DNA from: an uncultured Lachnospiraceae bacterium
GTDB lineage: Bacteria > Bacillota > Clostridia > Lachnospirales > Lachnospiraceae
Assembly: GCA_910585765.1 (NCBI GenBank)
Contig: CAJUES010000001.1
Location: 67,610-131,609 of the forward strand
Reading direction: 5' to 3'
Length of the DNA stretch: 64,000 nucleotides
The notes below the pieces were generated by a model. The model did no database searches and was not told the origin of the DNA. It saw nothing but the letters and a program-made list of their open reading frames with translations. Positions 54,772-61,854 of this stretch are shown here, piece by piece; the first letter of the stretch is position 1, and each line of letters opens with the position of its first letter. Both the position numbers and the translations under genes were made by a program.

Positions 54772-55833
54772 ATGGCGGAAGACATCAGAATGGATTCACA
54801 CAAGTTAATATACCATCCGGAAACCGTAGCGCGGTGGCTGAAAGGCGAGAATATTTATCCGGTTGAGATCGAAATATCGCCAAGCGGCATCTGTAATCAC
54901 AGATGTGTGTTCTGCGCGGTTGACTACATCGGATACCAGCCTGCGTTTCTTGATAAGGAAGTGATACTCCGTGATATCAGGCTGATGAGCCAGAAAGGAT
55001 TGAAAAGCGTCATCTGCTCAGGCGAAGGGGAACCGCTCTTGAACAAAGACATGCCCAGTCTTGCAAATGGAATCAAGTCCTGCGGCGTGGATGTGGCGAT
55101 GAGCACAAATGGAGTGCTCTTTACAAAAGAAAGGATTGAGGAATGCCTGGGGGCATTCAGCTGGGTGCGTTACAGCATCGCCAGCATGGAGGAGGAATCC
55201 TATGACAGGATACAGCGTGGGAAAGCAGATGACCTGGAAAAAGTAAAAGAGAACCTGGGTGAAGCAGTCCGTCTCAAAAAGGACAGGAAGTTAACAGCAA
55301 CGCTGGGGGTACAGTGCCTGCTGCTGCCGGACAATGCGGGACAGCTCACTGATATGGCAAAGGCACTGAGAGAGATCGGTGTGGATTACCTGACAGTAAA
55401 GCCCTATTCGCAGCATCGGCACAGCAAGAACCAGTATGAGATCGACTATGGGGAAATGCTGGATCTGGAAAAGCAGTTAAAGGAATATATTACAGATGAT
55501 TTTGCAGTGTATTTCAGGACATCCGCGATGCGGAAAATGCATCACGACAAAAGCTACGGACAGTGTTACGGACTGCCTTTTATGACGCATATAGATGCGA
55601 AGGGAAATGTTTGGCCCTGTGTGGCGCATATCGGGACGGAGGAGCTGTGTTATGGAAATATCAATGATGAAACTTTTGAGCAGATCTGGGAAGGCGGCAG
55701 GAGGCGGGAGGTCAACGGGCGGCTGAACAAGATGGATATCAACAAGGTGTGCAGGGAAGCCTGCAGGCTGGATGAGATCAATCAGTATCTGGATGAATTA
55801 AGACATCCGGGGCGGCATGTGAATTTTATATAG
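54772..55833 (+). CDS. Radical SAM protein with SPASM-like C-terminal cysteines
   Basis: 353 residues. The SAM-cluster motif is C41-x3-C45-x2-C48 (GICNHRCVFC); ICSGEGEPLL is the GGE-type motif. The C-terminus has GQCYGLPF, GNVWPCVAHIG, YGNINDETFEQIW and VCREAC, a SPASM/twitch-type auxiliary cluster arrangement. Such enzymes near polysaccharide genes are thought to modify sugars or peptides by radical chemistry; the substrate here is unknown. Start 54772 is chosen by GGCGGGA; 54790 is also possible. It sits between the two retropepsin cassettes. Confidence 0.85.
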   Translation: MAEDIRMDSHKLIYHPETVARWLKGENIYPVEIEISPSGICNHRCVFCAVDYIGYQPAFLDKEVILRDIRLMSQKGLKSVICSGEGEPLLNKDMPSLANGIKSCGVDVAMSTNGVLFTKERIEECLGAFSWVRYSIASMEEESYDRIQRGKADDLEKVKENLGEAVRLKKDRKLTATLGVQCLLLPDNAGQLTDMAKALREIGVDYLTVKPYSQHRHSKNQYEIDYGEMLDLEKQLKEYITDDFAVYFRTSAMRKMHHDKSYGQCYGLPFMTHIDAKGNVWPCVAHIGTEELCYGNINDETFEQIWEGGRRREVNGRLNKMDINKVCREACRLDEINQYLDELRHPGRHVNFI

Positions 55834-55918
55834 AAAATTTAGAAAAATAACTGCACTTTGACAATTTCATATTTTACATCGTAAAAACATATATTCCGAA
55901 CAAACATTTGAACTTCGC

Positions 55919-55947
55919 TTGACAGGGATGCCATCCGCTAATATAAT
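55919..55947 (+). promoter_or_regulatory. Consensus promoter of cassette 2
   Basis: TTGACA (55919-55924), a 17-bp spacer and TATAAT (55942-55947): both boxes match the sigma-A consensus perfectly. Confidence 0.9.
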
Positions 55948-55963
55948 ATTCCCATAGTATCCA

Positions 55964-56004
55964 AAGCATATAATGTATATTATTATGCATTGCATTATAT
56001 GCTT
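55964..56004. promoter_or_regulatory. Inverted repeat in the leader of cassette 2
   Basis: AAGCATATAATG (55964-55975) and CATTATATGCTT (55993-56004) form a perfect 12-bp inverted repeat with a 17-base centre, starting about 10 bp after the expected transcription start. It could be an operator or a leader hairpin. Confidence 0.65.
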
Positions 56005-56053
56005 CATTGAAAAATGGAAATTGGGGAGGGAAATATTATATTAAAGATACTGG

Positions 56054-56296
56054 ATGAAAATAGATTCAGAAATCAGGGAGCTGTATAAAGACTGTAAGTA
56101 TGTATATATCATAGACAGTTATGATAAAGTTAATGATGACGAAGGATACCTGTACTGTGTCAGTACGTCGGACGAGTCATATATGGAATTGATTCACGAG
56201 AGAGACCGATTAGAGGATAACGGGAAAATATGTGTCCTTGGTGGAAGTTATAATAACGGAGGTGCAGTAGGTGTACAGTACGAGATTAAAGGATGA
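56054..56296 (+). CDS. Small partner protein of retropepsin cassette 2, 5' end possibly decayed
   Basis: 80 residues from ATG 56054, related to the cassette 1 partner by the shared segment before DDEG/YEG, the S-x-S-x-ES region and the C-terminal GSYNNGG. A strong GGGGAGGG lies at 56023-56030, but the codon at the right distance is ATA 56038, followed by TTA AAG ATA in a different frame, which matches the ATG TTA AAA ATG start of copy 1. So copy 2 seems to have lost its start codon and shifted frame near 56085, leaving ATG 56054 as the only usual start. Its end overlaps the protease gene. Confidence 0.6.
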   Translation: MKIDSEIRELYKDCKYVYIIDSYDKVNDDEGYLYCVSTSDESYMELIHERDRLEDNGKICVLGGSYNNGGAVGVQYEIKG

Positions 56297-56690
56297 GCGT
56301 TTTGTTGTTGACAGCATTGCGTTATTAGAAAAGGCAAGAGTGATTCAATTTGTGGTTGATACAGGAGCAAAATACACGTGCTGCAATTATGCGTCGTTTG
56401 ATGAAAATTTATGTGAGAGCAGCATGAAAGGGAAAGAAACAAAGTTTCTTGGTGGTTTTGTAAAGGGAAAACCAGTGAAGTTTTACAAATGTGCCTTGGA
56501 ACAGTTTACAATCGGAAATATCGATATGAACGCACAGGATATCTGGGTAACTTTTGACCAGCGTGTTACGGATACTGTATTGGGCGTGGATATTTTAAAA
56601 CAGATCATTATGATAACCAATCCATACAACCAGCAGGTTTATTTTCTAAGCGAGTGGTTAAAACCACCGCCTTTAGGCGGTACTTTCTGA
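56271..56690 (+). CDS. Retropepsin-like aspartic protease 2
   Basis: 139 residues from GTG 56271, with GGAGG eight bases upstream. FVVDTGAKYTC carries the active-site Asp and TVLGVDILKQI the second conserved motif, spaced as in protease 1. Cysteines follow DTGA in both copies (ITCC, YTCC). The C-terminal residues WLKPPPLGGTF come from a palindromic element (56661-56800) and do not match copy 1, so the natural tail was replaced. Confidence 0.78.
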   Translation: MYSTRLKDERFVVDSIALLEKARVIQFVVDTGAKYTCCNYASFDENLCESSMKGKETKFLGGFVKGKPVKFYKCALEQFTIGNIDMNAQDIWVTFDQRVTDTVLGVDILKQIIMITNPYNQQVYFLSEWLKPPPLGGTF

Positions 56691-56800
56691 ATAAGAAATA
56701 AGTGATAGAAGATAGTTGTTTTCAAGCTAAGCGCGACTTTAGTCGCAAGAAGCATTTTTTAAATTGCCATAACCCACCAACTTTAGTCGGTGGTAGTTAA
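56661..56800. mobile_element. Small palindromic element, IS200/IS605-like ends
   Basis: Three short hairpins share a CTTTAG core: CCGCCTTTAGGCGG (about 56669), GCGACTTTAGTCGC (about 56739) and CACCAACTTTAGTCGGTG (about 56771). Subterminal hairpins of this kind mark IS200/IS605 ends, and a non-coding copy would be a transposase-free derivative. It begins within the 3' end of the protease 2 gene and supplies its stop codon. Confidence 0.5.
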
Positions 56801-56881
56801 GTTCTGTAAGGACAGGGATGATTACAATAAAAATTTTGAGCTGCTAACCCAATAATAATGAAGACTATTGAAATAAAAAGG

Positions 56882-56930
56882 GATGTAAAATATGAAATTG
56901 TCAAAACAATGGATATTTTACATTCTTTTT
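56882..56930 (+). terminator. Terminator of cassette 2, built from the right inverted repeat
   Basis: ATGTAAAATAT (56883-56893) pairs perfectly with ATATTTTACAT (56913-56923), with inner ATTGT/ACAAT, then TTTTT at 56926-56930. Same design as the cassette 1 terminator. Confidence 0.85.
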
Positions 56931-56976
56931 GTGTGTTAAAAATGAGTGATAAAACAGGGGAGATAGGCAGATAGAA

Positions 56977-57545
56977 ATGAAGTCATCACCGTACAGCAAT
57001 TTGAAGATATTCGCGCATGCGGAAGAAATAAACCGTGTCAGGAATGGTGGGAGAACTGCTCCGTTTATGTGAGGATAAAGCCCACAAACCGCTGCAACCA
57101 GAACTGCTATTACTGTCATTATAAGAATCAATATCTGGAACTGGATCAGTATCATCCGTCCGATGAGATCAGCCGTGAAAAGATGCTGGAACTGATTCAG
57201 GATTTTAAGGATATCGGTGTGAAGGCAGTCACCTTTAGTGGCGGCGGGGAACCGCTCCTGTATCCGTATATCGAGGAAGCAATGGAGGCTGTCCTGGAGG
57301 CAGGAATCGATCTGTCCATTATCACGAATGGCAGTCTGCTGACAGGTAAAAAAGCAAAACTGCTTTCTAAGGCAAAGTGGGTACGGATTTCACAGGAATC
57401 AGGCTGCCCGGAGACTTATGCAAGGATCAGGGGTGTCAGGGAAAGTGCTTTCCATGAACTTTGTGAAAATATCAGACAGTTTGCAGAAGTTAAAAATGCG
57501 GATTGTGAACTGGGTGTTAATTTTGTGGTCGGTTCCGAGAATTAA
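56977..57545 (+). pseudogene. Radical SAM protein remnant (frameshifted and truncated)
   Basis: From ATG 56977 the frame encodes about 31 residues (KIFAHAEEINRVRNGG...APF) and meets TGA at 57070; the continuation is in another frame with IKPTNRCNQNCYYC (radical SAM cysteines) and TFSGGGEPLLY. Adding one G after ATG 57067 restores one protein. The body stops at 57545 after about 190 residues, well short of the usual 330 or more, where a fragment of a different gene begins. It is thus a double-damaged gene, of a different radical SAM subfamily from the intact copy at 54772. Confidence 0.8.
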
Positions 57546-57554
57546 GAATTTTAA

Positions 57555-57729
57555 GAGCTGAAGCTTGCATACCCGGTATATATGGCGGACGAGCGTATTG
57601 TGCTGAAAAAGTCAAGCGCATATTTCGGGTGTGGTGTCTGGCTGATAAGGGACTCGGATTGCAAGCAATAAACAATCAATAAGTAAGGTGGGTGCATTGA
57701 ATTTTGTAAGTACCTTGACGAATGTATAG
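57555..57729 (+). pseudogene. Remnant of a second HldE-like kinase gene
   Basis: ELKLAYPVYMADERIVLKK and FGCGVWLIRDS match about residues 393-428 of the intact HldE-like protein (ELKLAYPMDMADEH, LGCGGWLTRG). After a stop and frame change, the codons from 57664 give SNKQSISKVGALNFVSTLTN then stop, matching its last 20 residues (GNKEAVEKVNVLKYAGTLLN). About 90 residues between are missing, including the GAGD active site. Confidence 0.85.
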
Positions 57730-57909
57730 AATATAAGAGATGTTTTCAAGGTAATAAAAGTGGTGAGTTTGTACATTATCAGCAGATGGGTAGCTATATT
57801 CAGTATTGATGCTGGGAATATTTTATAAAATGAAATCAAATGGAAAATGAAAAGTTGAAAGGGTAAATATTTTGGTCGCTAATTGAAAGGCGAGGGAATG
57901 GAGATTGTT

Positions 57910-59754
57910 ATGTATGTTTTAGGAATTTCTGCATTATATCATGATGCGGCGGCAGCGTTAATAAAGGATGGAGAAATAATTGCGGCTGCGCAGGAAGAAC
58001 GTTTTACCAGAATAAAACATGACCAATCCGTGCCTCAAAATGCAATTCATTATTGTTTAGGTCAAGCAGGAATTATCAGTGATGAGCTTGAGGCGGTTGT
58101 TTATTATGATAATCCAATTATGACAACAGATCGGTTTATTAATAATTTAAAATATGCTGGGAAAGATGCAGCAGATTTAATTGAATTTTCTTTTGAATCG
58201 CTTTTTAATAAAAAAATGTGGATTAATAGGGCAATAGAAAATAAGTTAGGCGGGTTGGGAAAACAGGGCAAATTATTCGTGATCGAGCATCATATTTCAC
58301 ATGCGGCATCTGCCTTTTTTCCATCACCTTATGAAAAAGCGGCAATTATTACCATAGATGGTGTAGGGGAATGGGCAACAACAACAATTGGTTATGGGAT
58401 TGGGAATAAAATAAAATTGATAAAAGAAATAGATTATCCGCATTCGTTAGGTCTTTTGTATAGTGCATTTACGTATTTTTGTGGATTTAAAGTAAATTCG
58501 GGTGACTATAAGCTTATGGGGTTAGCTCCATATGGAAAACCTGTATATTATGATATCATAAAGAATAATTTGATAGATATAAAACAAGATGGTTCATATA
58601 GGTTGAATTTAGACTATTTTGATTATCAATATGGGAGAGCAATGACTAATGAAAAGTTTGCGGAGTTATTTGGAGGATCTAGGCGTGTTCCGGAGTCTAG
58701 AATTACTCAAAGAGAGATGGACATGGCAGCATCAATACAGAAAGTTTTAGAGGAAGTTGTTTTGTTGATTGTAAAAGATGCAAAACAGATGATTGGAGAT
58801 GAGTGTGACAACCTTGTTTTAGCTGGTGGAGTTGCGCTTAATTGTGTTTCAAATGGAAATATATTGAGAAACAATATTTTTAAGAATATATGGATTCAAC
58901 CAGCAGCGGGCGATGCGGGTGGGGCATTAGGCGCTGCGTTATATTATTATTTTCAATACAGTAATAATTCGCGGCAATATAGTGGAAAAAGTGATGGTCA
59001 AAAAGGAACGTATTTAGGTCCGTCATATGATAATGTGTTTGTTGAAAATTATTTGAGGAAGAATAATTATAAGTATGAAAAATACGAGGAAAAAGATATA
59101 TATGAAAAAATTGCGGAATTGATAGATAGACAGTATGTTATCGGTATTTTTGCAGGCAGGATGGAATATGGACCAAGAGCATTGGGAAATCGGAGCATTA
59201 TTGGAGATGCACGTTCAGCAAAGATGCAATCAAAATTGAATCTCAAAATCAAAAATAGAGAATCGTTTCGACCTTTTGCGCCATCTGTATTGGAGGAGAG
59301 AGTTTCTGATTACTTTGAACTAAAAGGTAAGAGCCCATATATGCTGATTTGCGCGGATGTGCAGAAAACACTGAGAAAAGAGTTTGATTTGGAAGTTCAA
59401 TTGGAGAAAAATGATAAAGATCTTTTAGCAGCAGTAAATATCCCCAGGTCAATTATTCCAGCTGTTACTCATGTGGATTACAGTGCTCGGGTGCAGACAG
59501 TTAACGAGGAAACAAATCCTGTATTTTATAAAATAATAAAGGCATTTGAGAAAAGAACAGGCTGTGGTGTTGTAATTAATACATCCTTTAATGTGCGGGG
59601 AGAGCCCATTGTCTGTTCCCCAGAGGATGCATATAAGTGTTTTATGAGAACTGAAATGGATGTACTGATGATTGGAAATATGATTTTATATAAATCGGAA
59701 CAGCCGGTTTGGGAAGAAAGAGAGGATTGGAGAACGGTATATGAGCTTGACTAA
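57910..59754 (+). CDS. Carbamoyltransferase, NodU/CmcH family
   Basis: About 614 residues. N-terminal ASKHA-like domain with VLGISALYHDAAAALIKDG and EERFTRIKHD; HHISHAASAFFPSPYEKAA is the metal/nucleotide site (HxxHA); ITIDGVGEWATT, NLVLAGGVALNCVSNG and the C-terminal YrdC-like part with MEYGPRALGNRSIIGDAR and FVRGEPIVCSPEDA-like signature. These enzymes use carbamoyl phosphate and ATP to carbamoylate sugar hydroxyls, here presumably on a surface glycan. Start 57910 is preferred (GGAG six bases upstream) over in-frame 57898. Strongly AT-rich compared with upstream genes. Confidence 0.9.
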   Translation: MYVLGISALYHDAAAALIKDGEIIAAAQEERFTRIKHDQSVPQNAIHYCLGQAGIISDELEAVVYYDNPIMTTDRFINNLKYAGKDAADLIEFSFESLFNKKMWINRAIENKLGGLGKQGKLFVIEHHISHAASAFFPSPYEKAAIITIDGVGEWATTTIGYGIGNKIKLIKEIDYPHSLGLLYSAFTYFCGFKVNSGDYKLMGLAPYGKPVYYDIIKNNLIDIKQDGSYRLNLDYFDYQYGRAMTNEKFAELFGGSRRVPESRITQREMDMAASIQKVLEEVVLLIVKDAKQMIGDECDNLVLAGGVALNCVSNGNILRNNIFKNIWIQPAAGDAGGALGAALYYYFQYSNNSRQYSGKSDGQKGTYLGPSYDNVFVENYLRKNNYKYEKYEEKDIYEKIAELIDRQYVIGIFAGRMEYGPRALGNRSIIGDARSAKMQSKLNLKIKNRESFRPFAPSVLEERVSDYFELKGKSPYMLICADVQKTLRKEFDLEVQLEKNDKDLLAAVNIPRSIIPAVTHVDYSARVQTVNEETNPVFYKIIKAFEKRTGCGVVINTSFNVRGEPIVCSPEDAYKCFMRTEMDVLMIGNMILYKSEQPVWEEREDWRTVYELD

Positions 59755-60085
59755 TACAAACAATGAGAAACAAAAACTAGAGGAATGGGCGGCAAAAAAT
59801 TCGGATGAAAGAGTATTTGACGAGGTGTCAAATAATACAAATTCATATTGGGTGATGAGAGAGGAAAATATAACGGATTTATATGAATATGATTTTAAAA
59901 CCCTGCCAGAATTTGAAAATTTGTGTCGGAATATTTGGAAAAATACGATCGATGAAGAGATTATGAAAATAGTTGCTGTGTCAGTATTTAAATGTAAATA
60001 TCAATTTGAATCAACGGCTGCGGTTGTAGAAAAGGAAGAAATAGAAACATCAGGAAGTCTTCCGGAATACATATATGTTTTTTGA
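59741..60085 (+). CDS. Small unrecognised protein after the carbamoyltransferase
   Basis: 114 residues, acidic, predicted largely helical in the middle (FENLCRNIWKNTIDEEIMKIVAVSVFK). The start ATG overlaps the 3' end of the carbamoyltransferase gene by 14 bases, so translation is probably coupled. No signal peptide, membrane segment or known motif. An accessory subunit of the neighbouring glycan-modifying enzymes is possible. Confidence 0.65.
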   Translation: MSLTNTNNEKQKLEEWAAKNSDERVFDEVSNNTNSYWVMREENITDLYEYDFKTLPEFENLCRNIWKNTIDEEIMKIVAVSVFKCKYQFESTAAVVEKEEIETSGSLPEYIYVF

Positions 60086-60120
60086 AAAGAAATATAGTAA
60101 AGAATGGGAGATATTGATAA

Positions 60121-61854
60121 ATGTTAAGAACATTATTTACTATCGCAGAAAGATATAAAGAAAAAAGAATTTATATATATGGGATTAATCGAAATGCAAT
60201 TAATGTGTTTACGGAGTTGGTTTATAGGGGAGCAGATGTGTGCGGATTTGTGGATTCACACAATAGATGCATAGGGCAATATTTTATGAATAGGCCAATT
60301 CAGGAAACTACATCGGTCATGGGCAAAAAGAATGTTGTAATAATCATATCAAAGTTTTATGAGAAAGCACATATACAAAATGAAATATTGAATACAGAAA
60401 TATGTTATATCACAGAGATACTTGATGTTGATTTGTCATTGGGAGAAAAAAGAGTAGTTATATATGGGCTCGGCAAAAGAGGAGAAGAAATATATAAGCT
60501 GCTAAAGGAAAAGAAAATAGAAATATGCGACGTATGTGAATCTGAAAAAAGTAAAGATACTTGGATGGAAATGCAAGTGCGTTATATTAGAGATCTTAAT
60601 ATAGATTCTGATACTGCAGTTATTATTGCAACTAAAATAGAGAAATATAAGAGAGAAATGATTCGGAATATTGGTGGATGTGCAGGAGACATAGTTGTAG
60701 ATGAAATTGTGGATAATGCATCAATAATTCAGGGTAATATTTTTTGGGTGATTAATAAAGCGGTAAACGAGAAGAAAGATATTTATTTATATAAAAGTCG
60801 TACAGAGGAATTAAGATTTTTGAAAGATATTTTAGCAAGATATCAAGTATCTGTTGCAGGTGAGGTAAGTGAAGATGAAATAGTGGGAAAAGAATCCATA
60901 AATATATACGATTTGGCATATAAGAATGTAAATGAAGTGGTAGTCGTTATTCCTGAATGGGATGCAAAGCGCTCAGAATCAATTTGTGATATTTTGGATG
61001 AGATAGGGTTTTCATTAGAAAAGCATAACTATACATCAATTCATCCAGAAGCACGTAAATATAAAGATGCGATGAACACTGTCATAGATTGCTTAGTTGG
61101 GCATGCTTCCAGAGGAAATGGGAAATTACAGGGATATGTAGTATATGGTGAAGAAAAAAGGGGCTGTTTAAAAATCATGGTATTAGGAGGTTCCACTTCA
61201 ACGGATGGGTATTATCGCACGAAATCATGGGTCAATCTTTTTTTTCATAAAATTGAACGGTCTGGTATAGAGGTAGTGTTGTATAATGGCGCTGCGTGTG
61301 GATATGATATTGTTCAAGAGCTATTGCGTCTTATGAGAGACGGAAATATTATTAAACCAGATTATGTTATTAGTATGAGCGGGGTTAATAATACGAATAG
61401 AAAGATGCGGACAGATAACCAGTTTTGTGTTGTTGATTTTTTAAATTGGATAAAAGCTTTGGATAGAGAATGTGAGTATTCAAGTGGAATTAATGACAAT
61501 GAGGTGTTATATGATTTTTGGAATAGGAATGCAAAGATAATGAAGATGATATGCGAATTATTGGGCGCAAAATTTTATGGCTTTTTGCAGCCAATAAACA
61601 TAGGGATAAAAAATGCTGGTTTGAATGAGATTAGTATGTATGAGCAGGATGATTGTTTAAGCAATACAAATATTTTCAGGGAAAAAGTGATGAGTGAGCG
61701 GGAACATATATATACAAATTTGATAGATCTATTTGATAAAAAAGAAAATATGTATATAGATAATTGTCATTATTCTAACAAGGCTAACGATATTATTGCA
61801 AACATTGTATATGATACACTTTGGACTGATATTGAAGAAAGGATGGGACATTAG
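60121..61854 (+). CDS. SGNH-hydrolase-like protein with N-terminal Rossmann-like regions (paralogue 1)
   Basis: 577 residues. The first 300 residues contain repeated nucleotide-binding-like units (RIYIYGINRNAINVF, RVVIYGLGKRGEEIYKLL) of the kind seen in sugar-locus sensor or epimerase-like proteins. From about residue 350 the SGNH blocks appear: block I VLGGSTSTDG (Ser358), block II Gly in GAACGYD, block III MSGVNNTN and block V DNCHY (Asp547, His550). Such domains add or remove acyl groups on glycans or act as esterases. No signal peptide, so cytoplasmic action is implied. The next gene is a paralogue. Confidence 0.8.
   Translation: MLRTLFTIAERYKEKRIYIYGINRNAINVFTELVYRGADVCGFVDSHNRCIGQYFMNRPIQETTSVMGKKNVVIIISKFYEKAHIQNEILNTEICYITEILDVDLSLGEKRVVIYGLGKRGEEIYKLLKEKKIEICDVCESEKSKDTWMEMQVRYIRDLNIDSDTAVIIATKIEKYKREMIRNIGGCAGDIVVDEIVDNASIIQGNIFWVINKAVNEKKDIYLYKSRTEELRFLKDILARYQVSVAGEVSEDEIVGKESINIYDLAYKNVNEVVVVIPEWDAKRSESICDILDEIGFSLEKHNYTSIHPEARKYKDAMNTVIDCLVGHASRGNGKLQGYVVYGEEKRGCLKIMVLGGSTSTDGYYRTKSWVNLFFHKIERSGIEVVLYNGAACGYDIVQELLRLMRDGNIIKPDYVISMSGVNNTNRKMRTDNQFCVVDFLNWIKALDRECEYSSGINDNEVLYDFWNRNAKIMKMICELLGAKFYGFLQPINIGIKNAGLNEISMYEQDDCLSNTNIFREKVMSEREHIYTNLIDLFDKKENMYIDNCHYSNKANDIIANIVYDTLWTDIEERMGH

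Larger units (their letters stand above)
55858..56904. repeat. Cassette 2 bounded by the same 23-bp inverted repeats
   Basis: Left copy 55858-55880 and right copy 56882-56904 are identical to the repeats of cassette 1, in the same relative orientation. The segment contains a consensus promoter, a 12-bp palindrome, the second partner/retropepsin pair and a small palindromic element near its end. The coding parts have diverged strongly while the 23-bp repeats are identical. Confidence 0.85.

Noticed and set aside
53822..56904. Composite transposon made of the two repeat-bounded cassettes
   Set aside because: No transposase and no target-site duplication could be seen at the repeat ends; kept only as repeat-bounded cassettes.
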